Assembly: GCA_016707705.1 (NCBI GenBank)
Contig: JADJHD010000025.1
Location: 1 to 64,000, forward strand
Direction: 5' to 3'
Origin: Bacteroidales bacterium
GTDB taxonomy: Bacteria; Bacteroidota; Bacteroidia; Bacteroidales; UBA4417
DNA length: 64,000 bases
Shown one piece after another: positions 8,797-19,130 of the stretch. Under the pieces are notes generated by a model that was given only the letters and a program-made list of their open reading frames with translations, was not told the origin of the DNA and did no database searches. Each line of letters begins with the position of its first letter. The first letter of the stretch is position 1. The position numbers were made by a program, and so were the translations under genes.

Positions 8797-9835
8797 CTAA
8801 TTATGTGAATGCCTGTGATGCAGATCAGGATAGTGCGGATGTTCGTGGACCAAGGGATTATGGGTGTGAAAATGTGAATGCCATTTGCCCTCAGGAATCG
8901 TTATACCCTCATGTGTATGGTTGTGATGACCATCGGCGTGCTGATGATAATGGATGTGTTCCATTGCAACATGCGTGTGCAAATGCTTATGGGATAACAG
9001 GTAGGTTACAATTACTGCCAATGCCAGGAGGACAATAGAAATAACATGCACCCATTGAAAAGATCCCTGGTATAATATATAAGATAAAACCACGCCCCAT
9101 ATCGGAGCCGTCGAAAACATAATCTGTCCCCTGGTTGCACCTAGATTCTGTGCCGAAGTAACATAAAGCATGATACTGAATCCATAAGAGAAAATTCCTA
9201 CCAATAAAGCAGGGCCAACATTTCCCATAGTTATAGGTTGATTTGCTATCAGGCAACCGATGAGCAGGTTGACTGAACCGGCCACAATGCCTTTCAGGAA
9301 AGTGACCGACTGAGGCGAAGCTCCATCGGTCAGGGCCTCAAATGGTTGTCAATGCCCCCAGGAAATACATGCTGCTGTAATAAGTAAGGCCGAAATTAAC
9401 CCGCTTGAACCTTCACCCAATGTAGTAACTATCCCCGCTATGACCGTAAGACCAACGCCAATCCATGTATTTCTGTCGAGTGTGTCTTTAAAAATCAAAA
9501 TTCCTAAAATGGCTGTGGCTACCAGTTCCATATTCAGCCAGATAGAAACCGATGCTGCATTGGCTGTTTTTAATCCGGCCAATAAAAGCACTGGTCCAAG
9601 AAAACCACCAAAAAAAATAATTCCCAAAGTCTTAGCCCTGCTACCCTTGTGAAATAACAATTTTAGGTTGTTGTTTTTGCGGAAAATATATGGCAACATT
9701 GCCAAAGCCGCACCAAGATAAAGCAAGCCTGCCAACTGAAAGGAATTTAGCCCATTTAACAGCAGTTTGCTGAAAGGTGTTGCAACTCCAAAAAGGAACC
9801 CGGAGCAGGCCTGTAATTATTGCAAAACGTTTCAT
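8797..9835 (-). pseudogene. EamA/DMT-family transporter with His-rich tail, multiply frameshifted
   Basis: Three minus-strand frames form one drug/metabolite-transporter-like protein. The start MKRFAIITGLL is at 9835, with a shift near 9797-9803, then GVATPFSKLLLNGLNSFQ and several membrane helices to ACISWG. Two more shifts fall near 9354-9359 and 9333-9340, and the second EamA repeat continues to 8797. The C-terminal tail is strikingly histidine-rich (HKHLHTH, HQHADGHHNHTHEG, HFHTHNPLVHEH), suggesting metal sensing or binding rather than generic drug export. At least three indels are needed to restore the frame, so this looks like real decay more than a single read error. The substrate is unknown; metal context makes a metal or metal-complex exporter possible. 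Confidence 0.65.
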
Positions 9836-10062
9836 AGTTGTGCCATATTCAAATTTACTCAACTAAACCACAAATTTAATAATGAATTAATGGTTTCGTT
9901 CAGTTTAATGCGGTTTGTTTGATCCTTTAATAAAAACTTTCTATGAACTTTCTTGCTATACTCAACATGAGATTTTCCGTGTTTTTTGCCAAATATTTTG
10001 CTTCAAGTCGCATCTGCACCTGAAATAACAAGGTAAAGACGTTCGGAATAATCGGGAATAAC

Positions 10063-12219
10063 CTATTTTCGTAAAATCCTCAGGGCATTAAAAATCGCAA
10101 TTAAAGCAACACCCATATCTCCGAAAACAGCTTCCCACATGGTTGCGATTCCGAAAACACCGAGAATGATGAAAACCAGTTTAACTCCCATTGCAAAATA
10201 GATATTTTGCCAGACAATGTTCCTTGTCCTTTTGGCAACCTCAATTGCAATGGCAACTTTGGAAGGCGAATCAGTCATAAGCACAATATCGGCAGTTTCA
10301 ATAGCAGCATCTGAGCCAAGAGCACCCATTGCTATTCCGATATCGGCACGGGCAATTACCGGTGCGTCATTTATACCATCACCTACAAAAGCCACTTTTC
10401 CGCCTTTGCCTGCCTGCATTAAGTTTTCGATATGTTTAACCTTATCTTCGGGCAACAATTCGTAAAAGTATTTATCGATGTTGAGTTTCTTGGCAAAAGC
10501 AGCGGCAGCAAATTTGTTATCACCTGTGAGCATTACTGTAAGAATATTCCTGGCTTTTAGTTTTTCTATCGCTTCGACAGCATCATCTTTGAGTGCATCA
10601 GAAATAATTATGTAACCGGCATAGACATTATCAATAGCAACATGTACCACTGTTCCTTCAACATTGCATAAAGGGTGTGCAATATTTTCTTTATGCAATA
10701 ACTTGTCGTTACCCGCAAGCACGGTTTGACCGTCAATAACTGCTTTAATACCATGCCCGGAAATTTCTTCAACCCGTTTGATTCTTTTACTGTCAATATC
10801 ATTACCATAGGCATCCGAAATTGATTTAGCAACCGGATGGTTTGAGTTGGTTTCAGCATAAGCTGCATATTCTAATATTTGCTCTTTTGTAAAACCATTG
10901 GAAGTAACAACTTCTGAAACCTTAAACTCGCCTTTTGTGAGTGTGCCTGTTTTATCGAACACAACGGTTTTCACCTCTGTTAATGCATCCAGAAAATTGG
11001 AACCTTTTACCAAAATTCCTTTACGTGAAGCAGATCCAATACCGCCGAAATATCCCAAAGGAATACTTATGACCAATGCACAGGGGCAGGAAATAACCAA
11101 TACCACCAAAGCCCTGTATATCCATTCGCTGAATGTTTGCGCTGAAAATAAAAGAGGTGGCACAACGGCAAGCAAAAAAGCACCGATAACCACAATTGGA
11201 GTATAGTATTTGGCAAACGTGGTAATGAACTTCTCGGTTTCAGCTTTTTTCGCAGTCGCATTTTCGACCAGCTCAAGAATTTTTGAAACTGAAGATTCAC
11301 TGAATATTTTGGTTACCTTGATAGTTAGTACCCCGGTTTGATTAATAGTACCAGACAAAGCAATATCCTTTTCTTTCAATTTACGTGGCACACTTTCACC
11401 GGTAAGAGCAGAGGTATCGACAAACGAAATACCATCAGTTACAACACCATCAAGAGGGATTTTTTCTCCGGCTTTTACAATAATTGTATCTCCAACCTTT
11501 ATGCTTTCGGGCGAAACTTTGGTTGTTTCACCATTAACCAAAAGATTGGCATACTCCGGTTTTATTTCGAGTAATGCTTTGATTGATTTCCGTGAACGAT
11601 TAACTGCAATATCCTGGAATAGTTCGCCAACCACATAAAACAGCATTACAGCCATTGCTTCGGGCATTTGATCTATTGCAAAAGCTCCAAGTGTGGCAAT
11701 GGTCATTAAGAACTGTTCGTCGAAAAACTGCCCTCTTATGATGTTTTTTACTGCAGAAGAAATGACTTTCCATCCAACAATAAGATAACCTGTACCAAAT
11801 ATAAGGTACTCGCCAATGTGAAATGGAGTGTTATGAATTTCATCTTCAAATACCATTCCTGCAATTAAAAACAAGATACCGGTAACGGCTTTAATAATTG
11901 TCCATTTGTTTTCGGCAAGTTCGCTTGTTGAAACTATTTTAGTTTCCTTTTCATTATCTTCTACCTCCACTTCCGGTTCTATTTTCTTGATATGTGCTTT
12001 GACCATTTCAATATTATCTGTATCAATGGTCATGGTGGCGTTTGCAAAATTTACAGATACAAATTTCACATCACCTAGTTTTGTGAGGTTGTCTTCAATT
12101 TTTGAAGCACAAGCAGCACAATCGAGATTTTAAAGTGTTTTTCATCTGTTATTTTTATTTTTAGGGTCAGAAGACCAGGACAAATAATCAGTGTTTTTAA
12201 CTGTTTGTATTTCTTTCAT
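10063..12219 (-). CDS. P1B-type heavy-metal ATPase (Zn/Cd/Pb-like), N-terminus frameshifted
   Basis: Cation-exporting P-type ATPase. Visible motifs are the SCPCALVISIP membrane metal site, the phosphorylation site DKTGTLTKG and the hinge GDGINDAPVIARADIG. The pattern MGALGSDAAIETADI resembles ZntA/CadA (divalent Zn, Cd, Pb) more than CopA. An N-terminal metal-binding domain is present (NLDCAACAS, bases 12129-12103), in frame with the body but upstream of the first long-frame Met at 12069. The likely natural start is the ATG at 12219 (MKEIQTVKN), followed by TGA at 12144-12142. A stretch in another frame (KITDEKHFKI) bridges to the CAAC motif, so two indels around 12130-12160 are needed. The ATPase core is intact; starting at 12069 would lose half of the metal-binding domain. 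Confidence 0.88.
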
Positions 12220-12247
12220 CTTCGCGTTTTGTTAAATTTCATTCCAA

Positions 12248-12787
12248 TTAATTCTTTTGCCTTTTTAATACCAACTGATCAAATTGAACACTGATGTCTT
12301 CTTTCAGACCGGTTAAACCAAAATTAAACTGAGAAGTATTCAATCCAACAAAGCCGAATAAACGACACACATAAGTTATAGGTTTCTTACTATGCTCAAT
12401 AGTTGCTACCAAAATGAATTGCTTCTGAATATTATTAGCGTTAACCGTTATAGGAACATTTAATTTAAGTACCGGATGTTCCCATGTTATAAAATCGTCA
12501 TCAGGTATTGTTCCGGTAAAATCAACCCAAACCGAATCTTTCTTAGCCTGAATCAGCGAATCAAGAAATGCAACTCCTGTTCTAAGTGTTTTTAAATCAA
12601 CTTTACCAACAAACACTTTGGTTGTATAATTGAGGAAGAATTTAAGGTTGCTGCTTTGAGCAACAACTCTTTTCCCCTTATACTCGCCGGTAATGACAAT
12701 GTTCCCGTCAACTGTGCGATATATGGTTTGCGCCTGGCTATAATATACGAATACAAAAAACAGGACTAAAATCAAAGTTGCTTTCAA
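12248..12787 (-). CDS. Secreted protein of unknown function in metal-efflux operon
   Basis: 179 residues with a signal peptide (ILVLFFVFVYYSQAQ). The mature part is predicted to be beta-rich, with alternating strands such as GNIVITGEYKGKRVV and QFILVATIEH. The overall flavour (a variable FTGTIPDDD loop, a late VCRLFGFVGLN segment) faintly recalls YceI-like lipocalin folds, but I cannot confirm that. It lies between the zinc-ribbon gene and the P1B ATPase, with 28 bases to the ATPase start at 12219, and is likely co-transcribed. Periplasmic location is expected. No metal-binding clusters are visible. Function is unassigned. Confidence 0.6.
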   Translation of the reverse strand: MKATLILVLFFVFVYYSQAQTIYRTVDGNIVITGEYKGKRVVAQSSNLKFFLNYTTKVFVGKVDLKTLRTGVAFLDSLIQAKKDSVWVDFTGTIPDDDFITWEHPVLKLNVPITVNANNIQKQFILVATIEHSKKPITYVCRLFGFVGLNTSQFNFGLTGLKEDISVQFDQLVLKRQKN

Positions 12788-12802
12788 GGCTTTACCATTT
12801 TA

Positions 12803-13177
12803 TTAATTGCTTTTGTTACATATTGGGCACCAGTTACCCTGCTTAATATAGTCGGGTGTTGATTCAAACCGGTGACCGTTCCTGCAAAGCCAAAGCATTT
12901 TAGTTTTGCAATTCTCGTATGTAGTTGAAAGGCACTCCCCTTCATGTTCTTTGGCTAACTGATGCATGGCTTTCATCCCAAGAGGTTGGTTGCCCGCACA
13001 AACCGGGCACCAACTCTTGCGAACTTTTATGCTAAAAGGGGTTGCAAACCATTGATGCCCCATTTCGCACTGCCAGAGAAGTTTTCCTTTATTATTGGAA
13101 TATTTCTGTGACAAACAGTTTCCACCTTTTTTCGTTGCAATTCCTTGCAATTCTGAAATCGGTTCCATGGCATTCAA
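12803..13177 (-). CDS. Small protein with two zinc-ribbon/treble-clef repeats
   Basis: 124 residues built from two tandem copies of a ~55-residue unit. Unit 1 has NCLSQKYSNNKGKLLWQCEM followed by GHQW and WCPVC. Unit 2 has ECLSTTYENCKTKMLWLC, then GHRF and NWCPICNKSN. Each unit supplies a Cys before a GH(Q/R)(W/F) and a CPxC pair, typical of zinc-ribbon modules that occur in nuclease-like or DNA-binding proteins. Alone, without a catalytic domain, it could bind nucleic acid, protein or metal. It sits between the PII-like gene and the secreted unknown protein in the Zn/Cd efflux operon, an unusual location. Confidence 0.6.
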   Translation of the reverse strand: MNAMEPISELQGIATKKGGNCLSQKYSNNKGKLLWQCEMGHQWFATPFSIKVRKSWCPVCAGNQPLGMKAMHQLAKEHEGECLSTTYENCKTKMLWLCRNGHRFESTPDYIKQGNWCPICNKSN

Positions 13178-13187
13178 ATTATTATTC

Positions 13188-13511
13188 TCAAACCTCCAAG
13201 CCTGTTTTTACCCGGAAAACCTTATACAGATCTGATATATATATAAGACCATCGCCGGGATTGCCTGTACGGCCATTTTCGGAAATAATGCTTACGATTT
13301 TTTCGACTTCAGTATCATTGCACACAACGATAATAACAGCTACTTTGCTGTCAGTAATTGAAAAATGCATTGAAAGTGATGAATCTTCGTTGTTAAAGTT
13401 TCCTGTACCCTCGGCTAGTGTAACAGTTAAATTTTCATAACCGGACTGAATCAATTGGCTCAGGATATCATTTGCTTTAAAAGGCTTTACTATTGCTTTT
13501 ACTTCTTTCAT
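13188..13511 (-). CDS. PII-like regulatory protein of metal-efflux operon
   Basis: 107 residues with PII architecture: start MKEVKAIVKPFKANDILSQL, central beta strands (NLTVTLAEG, VAVIIVVCND), and the C-terminal signature NGRTGNPGDGLIYI, which matches the GxxGDGKIF-type B-loop of PII proteins. The T-loop region is short and lacks the conserved Tyr of GlnB. PII-like proteins encoded next to CzcCBA-type pumps form a known side group of the superfamily (PII-NG) that is thought to sense metabolites or metal, not ammonia control. Here the gene lies directly downstream of the periplasmic adaptor (21 bases) and upstream of the zinc-ribbon gene, in line with that group. Confidence 0.85.
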   Translation of the reverse strand: MKEVKAIVKPFKANDILSQLIQSGYENLTVTLAEGTGNFNNEDSSLSMHFSITDSKVAVIIVVCNDTEVEKIVSIISENGRTGNPGDGLIYISDLYKVFRVKTGLEV

Positions 13512-13532
13512 AATAGTTATGTTTTATCTGAT

Positions 13533-14714
13533 TTAGCAAGCCATTTCACCGGCATTTTTCTTTGCTGACAGGAGGTTGTAAGCACCTTTTACAACGACTT
13601 TAGCTATCTGAAAGTCAAAACCTTCAGGTAACACGATTTCAGTAAAACCTTTGTCGGAGACTCCTTTTTGTACCTGTATCATACGGTATTCCGTGAAGGG
13701 CTTACCATCTTCAACTTTGTTTTTTTCGAAAACAAAAATGTAGTCTTTCTCATCGAAACTGGCAATTGATTCGTTAGGCACAGCAGTTACCTGGTTTGAG
13801 GATGCTTCAATTTCTGCATTAACATACATGCCTGGCAGAACGTTTTTGCATTTACCGGAAACAGTAGCATATACTTTATAGGTTTTATCATCACTGATTG
13901 ATTTGCCTGTCTGATAAATTACGGCATCGTGTTGTTCAGATTCGTTGTTAATAAAGAACCTGATTTTCTGGCCAGTTGAAGCTTTATCCGCATCTTTCTC
14001 AAACAAGGTAAGTTCGAGGAAAAGATTGTCGCTGTTCACAATTTCGAATAATACATCGGAAGGGGAAACAAACTTGCCAATATTTACATTAACTGTTTTT
14101 ACATACCCGCTGATCGGTGATACTACTGGTATTGAACGAGAAATATTATCATCGGTAAGATTTGAAGGATTAATGCCAACGAGTGCAAGTTTCTGCTCTA
14201 AAGCCTTCAATTGAGTTTTAAGACTTTTATATTCAGTGGTTACCTGTTGCAGGTTTTTTTGAGAGTAAACATCGTCCTTATACAGTTCGGTATGCCTTTT
14301 ATATTCGGCTTCGGCGTATTCGAACTTGTTTTTAGTTTCCAGGTAATTTTGCTGAATATCAATAAATTCCTGGTTTTCGAGTATTGCCAGTGTTTGGCCT
14401 TTGGTTACGGTACTACCAGGCATAAGTGACGCGCTCTTAACGAAACCGCCCAGTGGAGCGGAAACAGTCGCAAGGTTTTGCGGGGCGACAGCTACCAACC
14501 CACTTACTTTAAGCGTACCGCTGAGAGAGCGCATCTCGATAGCACCGGTTTCGATACCTGAGAGTTTCACCTGATCGTCGCGTAATTCGACAATGCTATC
14601 TGGGATTACTTCGACTTCTTCTACCTCCATTGATTTCTTGTCATTGTTACAGGAGGATAATGCTACAATGAATGCTGAAAGGATGATGAATGATTTTATG
14701 CTATGTTTTATCAT
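13533..14714 (-). CDS. RND efflux periplasmic adaptor (CzcB/CusB-like lipoprotein)
   Basis: 393 residues. The N-terminal signal ends with ALSSCNN (lipobox), so it is a lipid-anchored membrane-fusion protein. Order of domains: barrel-sandwich lipoyl half (VSAPLGGFVKSASLMPGSTVTKGQTLAILE), long alpha-hairpin (about residues 120-175, QQVTTEYKSLKTQLKALEQK), second lipoyl half (VVSPISGYVKTVNVN) and beta-barrel/MPD domains. It bridges the inner-membrane pump and outer-membrane channel. The adjoining pump at 14727-19118 ends 12 bases upstream, so they are one operon. It has no N-terminal metal-binding domain and no His/Met-rich extension. The function follows directly from this order and is secure. 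Confidence 0.93.
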   Translation of the reverse strand: MIKHSIKSFIILSAFIVALSSCNNDKKSMEVEEVEVIPDSIVELRDDQVKLSGIETGAIEMRSLSGTLKVSGLVAVAPQNLATVSAPLGGFVKSASLMPGSTVTKGQTLAILENQEFIDIQQNYLETKNKFEYAEAEYKRHTELYKDDVYSQKNLQQVTTEYKSLKTQLKALEQKLALVGINPSNLTDDNISRSIPVVSPISGYVKTVNVNIGKFVSPSDVLFEIVNSDNLFLELTLFEKDADKASTGQKIRFFINNESEQHDAVIYQTGKSISDDKTYKVYATVSGKCKNVLPGMYVNAEIEASSNQVTAVPNESIASFDEKDYIFVFEKNKVEDGKPFTEYRMIQVQKGVSDKGFTEIVLPEGFDFQIAKVVVKGAYNLLSAKKNAGEMAC

Positions 14715-14726
14715 GATTTGTTGGAT

Positions 14727-17700
14727 TTATAGAGTTTTACCTGAAATGTATTCGATGTTAATGATGGTCTGGATATAGCTGTTGAGCGCATCGATGTAAT
14801 TTTGTTTGATGGAAAGCGCACGGTTTAAGTTCAACACATAATCCAGGTAGTCCATGGCTCCGGCTTTATAACTACGACCTGCCTGCTCAATGATATACCC
14901 TGCTTCAGGGACAGCCTGTTGTTCGTAGAAATCGACGCTTTTATTGTATTTATTGTAATCGTCGAGAAGTGAACGATACTCCGAAGCGAGCGTTTTAGAA
15001 TATGCCTCCGCATTGGTTTGGGCAACATTTTGCCTGATTCCGGCTGCTTTTGCTTTGGCTGTATAAGGTTTGAACCAAATAGGAACAGTGATGCCTGCCT
15101 GTATGCCATTGAAACGGTCGCCAGTGCCAAAAGTCCGGGGAACTGAGTTTATCTCCTGTGTCCCCTGCATGGTCTGACTAAAGTAACCGATTGAAAGATC
15201 GGGTAAGGCACGGCTTTTTTCCAGCTTTTTCTCAAAACCTGCAACTTCGACCTGCTGGCGGATAAATCCCAATGCGGGATTTTTGGCTAATGCCGAGGAA
15301 TCGGGTAACAAAACCATCATCTGTTGCCTTGCCAGTGTATCAGAAGGCAGGTAAGGCTGTGATGTATTTAAAATAGTTTGAAGTTTACGGATATAGATGC
15401 CCACATCAGAACTCACTTGCTGAAGCTGGTTTTTTACTTCAAAACTTTGCGATCGGGCAGTGATCATTTCGAGCTTGTTGGTTTCGCCTGTTTTTGAACG
15501 CAGTTCGGCTGCCCGAAGAAAACCGGAAAAGAGGCTATCCTGATAAACAAGCAGGTTTTGCTTTTCAATCAAATATGCCAATTGCCAATACGCCTGTTTT
15601 ACCTGTGTAGCAATTTCAAGCTGTGAGCCTTTCAACACCCATTCACTGCTTCGAATACCGGCAGCTGCCAGCTTGTTCTGGTTGCTATACACCGTAGGGA
15701 AGGCGAAGGACTGCGATATTGTAAAGCTGTTATCCTTGTTGTATGAATTAATCTGACCATACTCTCCGTCAATTGCCGTTTTAGGAATGTCCCACGAAGC
15801 ACCTTTTAATGTTTTTTGTGCTTCGAGAGAATAAACTGATGAACGGATTGACAGGTTACTGTCTAAAGCCATCTGAACTGCTTTCTGCAGGCTGATGCGC
15901 TCAGTCTGTTGAGCTTTTGCAGTATTTAACAGTGACGTACCTAAAATAAGTATGAGCAGCATTGAGATTGGTTTGGCAAGTTTCTTCCTGAACAGGTTTT
16001 TGAATTTGTCAGAAGAAAAGATGATGTAAAACACGGGCAGTATGACCAGGGTAAGGAATGTTGCCGAAATAAGGCCACCAATAACTACAGTTGCCAGTGG
16101 CTTTTGAACTTCGGCACCCGCTGAAGATGATAATGCCATAGGCAGGAAACCGAGCGAAGCTACGGCAGCCGTCATGATCACAGGGCGCAAACGGGTATGT
16201 AAGCCTTTACGAACACGTTCGTAAATGTCAGTAATACCTTCTTTTTCGAGGCGGTTAAACTCAGCTATCAGTACAATGCCATTGAGTACAGCAACACCAA
16301 ACAAGGCTATAAAGCCAACTCCGGCAGAGATCGAAAAGTTCATGCCTCTTAAATATAGCGCAAACACCCCGCCGATGGCCGACATCGGCACAGCGGTATA
16401 GATCAATAATGTTTGTTTTACAGAATGAAACGTAAAAAACAACAATACAAATATCAGGAGCAATGCTACAGGAACAGCAACAGCTAAACGGGCTTTTGCT
16501 GCCTGAAGGTTTTGAAACTGACCACCATACGTTACATAGTAACCTGTTGGCAGTTTAATTTTTGAGTCCATTTGTTTAGTTACCTCGTCGATAATACTCT
16601 GTACATCACGGTTACGAACATTAAAACCAATGGTAATACGGCGTTTGGTGTTTTCGCGTGAAACCTGTGCAGGACCCGATTTTATTTCAATATTTGCTAC
16701 CTGTTCAAAAGGTATCTGTCCGCCATTGGGAAGTGCGACTGAAAGATTTTTAACATCATCGAGGCTTTTGCGGTAATCTTTATCTAACCGAACTACAAGC
16801 CCGAAGCGTTTTTCTTCGTCAAAAACAACCCCTGCCTGGCTTCCTGCAAAAGCAGCCCGCAAAACACGGTTTACATCTTCAATTGAAAGCCCGTATTGAG
16901 CCAGACGGTCGCGGTTATATTCAACCTGCACCTGTGCAAGACCGGTAACTTTCTCTACATTAATATCTTCGACCCCTTCAATGCCCTGAATGATTTTCTC
17001 AACTTCAAAACCTTTTTCAGATAATATATTCAGGTCGTCGCCAAATATCTTAATCGCAACATCCAGTTTGGAGCCTGACAGCAACTCATTGAAGCGCATT
17101 TGAATAGGTTGCTGAAACTCGAATTTGACACCAGCCAACGGAATCAAAGCTTCTTCCATTTTCTCCACCAGTTCTTCACGGGTTTTGGCGCTGGTCCATT
17201 CACTTTTATCTTTCAATGTGATAACATAATCACCTGTTTCCATAGGAGTTGGATCAGTAGGAATTTCCCCTGCACCGATTTTACAAACCGTATGTTTTAT
17301 TTCCGGGAAATTGTCGAGCAATATTTTATTGGCTTTCTGTACCTGCTCAACAGTATTTGAAAGTGAACCTCCCTGCAACGTAATTACACCTGCTGCAAGG
17401 TCGCCTTCTTCGAGCTGAGGTATGAACTCGCCACCCAAACGGGTAAACATTAACAAGCTGACTAAAAACAGCATGATCGCTGAGATTGAAACCAGCAATT
17501 TATGCCTGAGGGCAAAAGCAATAACCGGATTAAACGCCCGGTGAAACCACTCCATGAGGCGATCGGAAAAATTACGTTTGTGTTCGGTATTTTTACTCAG
17601 GAACAAAGCCGAAGCCATAGGCACGTATGTGAGGGAAAGGATTGCTGCTCCCAATAAAGCGAAAGAAACTACCTGAGCCATCGGACGGAACATTTTGCCT

Positions 17701-19118
17701 TCGATACCCACCAATGCCATGATAGGAAGGTACACGATCAGGATAATGACCTGACCGAAAGTAGCCGAACTCATCATGCGTTTAGCAGACTCGAATACAT
17801 TTTCGTCCATTTGTCGCTGCGAAAGCCTTGTAACACCGGGATGGTGGTGCTTGCTCATGGATATACGGTGTACCACGCTTTCGACAATGATAACCGCTCC
17901 ATCCACAATCAAACCGAAATCAATCGCTCCCAAACTCATAAGGTTACCCGATACCCCAAAAAGCTGCATCATCGATACAGCAAAGAGCATAGCCAGAGGA
18001 ATAACCGAAGCTACGACGAGTCCTGCACGCAGGTTTCCCAACATTAATACGAGAATAAATATGACGATCAAAGCCCCTTCTATAAGATTCCTGGAAACGG
18101 TGCCTATTGCACGTCCCACTAAATCGGAACGATTAAGGAATGGCTCGATTGTAACACCCTGGGGTAATGATTTCTGGATGGACTCAATACGTGTTTTAAC
18201 GTTTTCGACAACCTCGTGTGCATTTGCACCTTTCAGCATCATCACCACCCCGCCAACAGCCTCGGCAGTATCTACAACCAAAGCACCGTAGCGTGTTGCG
18301 CTTCCGTATTGAACGGTTGCCACGTCGCGAATCAAAACCGGGATGCCGGAAAGATTGTTTTTTACTACAATTTTTTCAATGTCCTCAATAGTTTTAACCA
18401 AACCAATACCACGGATAAAATAAGCAGTTGGCTTTTTATCAATATAAGCACTCCCGGTATTCTCGTTGTTTTTTTCGAGTGCCTGAAAAATATCCGTAAG
18501 GGTAAGATTCATACCCCTGAGCCTTTCGGGATTTACAGCAATTTCGTACTGTTTTACAAAACCACCGTAACTGTTGATGTCAGCAACGCCCGGAGTACCA
18601 AGCATTTCGCGGCGTACAACCCAATCCTGAATAGTTCTCAGTTCCAGCGGGGTATATTTTTTTTCTAAGCCTTTGTCGACGGCAAGGCGGTATTGGTAAA
18701 TTTCGCCTAAGCCGGAGGAAATAGGAGCAAGCTCAATTTTAGCTAATCCGGCAGGTATTACGTCCTCTGCTTCTTTCAGGCGTTCGCTTAATTGTTGCCG
18801 TGCCCAATACACATCCACCCCATCCTTAAACACAACGGTAATTACCGATAATCCTAAGCGGGAAATGGACCGTAGTTCAATGATATCAGGTATATTGGCA
18901 ACAGCTACCTCCACAGGTGCGGTTATGAAGCTCTCAACTTCCTGCACTGCCAGTGATGGGGCAAGTGCAATAATCTGCACCTGGTTATTCGTAATGTCGG
19001 GAATAGCATCAATGGGAAGGCGAGTTAAGGAATAGGTTCCCCAACCGATTAATGCCACCACAAAGAGCCCGACAATAAACTTATTTTTAATTGAGAATTG
19101 AATGATACGTTCTATCAT
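14727..19118 (-). CDS. CzcA-type RND pump fused to a TolC-like outer membrane channel
   Basis: 1463 residues. Residues 1 to about 1040 are a heavy-metal RND pump (VDAIPDITNNQVQ near residue 35, twelve TM layout). The TM4 signature near 398-412 reads DFGLIVDGAVIIVES, the pattern of the divalent Zn/Co/Cd branch. From about residue 1050 a second signal-peptide-like segment (LLILGTSLLNTAKAQ) precedes a TolC-like domain with two repeats of long amphipathic helices (KTLKGASWDIPKT, NQNKLAAAGIRS, YRSLLDDYNKYNK). Such pump-channel fusions are common in Bacteroidota. The fused channel removes the need for a separate TolC gene here, whereas the Cu/Ag cluster has its own. It is first of the structural genes after the Fur/DUF6660 pair. 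Confidence 0.93.
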   Translation of the reverse strand: MIERIIQFSIKNKFIVGLFVVALIGWGTYSLTRLPIDAIPDITNNQVQIIALAPSLAVQEVESFITAPVEVAVANIPDIIELRSISRLGLSVITVVFKDGVDVYWARQQLSERLKEAEDVIPAGLAKIELAPISSGLGEIYQYRLAVDKGLEKKYTPLELRTIQDWVVRREMLGTPGVADINSYGGFVKQYEIAVNPERLRGMNLTLTDIFQALEKNNENTGSAYIDKKPTAYFIRGIGLVKTIEDIEKIVVKNNLSGIPVLIRDVATVQYGSATRYGALVVDTAEAVGGVVMMLKGANAHEVVENVKTRIESIQKSLPQGVTIEPFLNRSDLVGRAIGTVSRNLIEGALIVIFILVLMLGNLRAGLVVASVIPLAMLFAVSMMQLFGVSGNLMSLGAIDFGLIVDGAVIIVESVVHRISMSKHHHPGVTRLSQRQMDENVFESAKRMMSSATFGQVIILIVYLPIMALVGIEGKMFRPMAQVVSFALLGAAILSLTYVPMASALFLSKNTEHKRNFSDRLMEWFHRAFNPVIAFALRHKLLVSISAIMLFLVSLLMFTRLGGEFIPQLEEGDLAAGVITLQGGSLSNTVEQVQKANKILLDNFPEIKHTVCKIGAGEIPTDPTPMETGDYVITLKDKSEWTSAKTREELVEKMEEALIPLAGVKFEFQQPIQMRFNELLSGSKLDVAIKIFGDDLNILSEKGFEVEKIIQGIEGVEDINVEKVTGLAQVQVEYNRDRLAQYGLSIEDVNRVLRAAFAGSQAGVVFDEEKRFGLVVRLDKDYRKSLDDVKNLSVALPNGGQIPFEQVANIEIKSGPAQVSRENTKRRITIGFNVRNRDVQSIIDEVTKQMDSKIKLPTGYYVTYGGQFQNLQAAKARLAVAVPVALLLIFVLLFFTFHSVKQTLLIYTAVPMSAIGGVFALYLRGMNFSISAGVGFIALFGVAVLNGIVLIAEFNRLEKEGITDIYERVRKGLHTRLRPVIMTAAVASLGFLPMALSSSAGAEVQKPLATVVIGGLISATFLTLVILPVFYIIFSSDKFKNLFRKKLAKPISMLLILILGTSLLNTAKAQQTERISLQKAVQMALDSNLSIRSSVYSLEAQKTLKGASWDIPKTAIDGEYGQINSYNKDNSFTISQSFAFPTVYSNQNKLAAAGIRSSEWVLKGSQLEIATQVKQAYWQLAYLIEKQNLLVYQDSLFSGFLRAAELRSKTGETNKLEMITARSQSFEVKNQLQQVSSDVGIYIRKLQTILNTSQPYLPSDTLARQQMMVLLPDSSALAKNPALGFIRQQVEVAGFEKKLEKSRALPDLSIGYFSQTMQGTQEINSVPRTFGTGDRFNGIQAGITVPIWFKPYTAKAKAAGIRQNVAQTNAEAYSKTLASEYRSLLDDYNKYNKSVDFYEQQAVPEAGYIIEQAGRSYKAGAMDYLDYVLNLNRALSIKQNYIDALNSYIQTIINIEYISGKTL

Positions 19119-19130
19119 AAGTATTTTATT

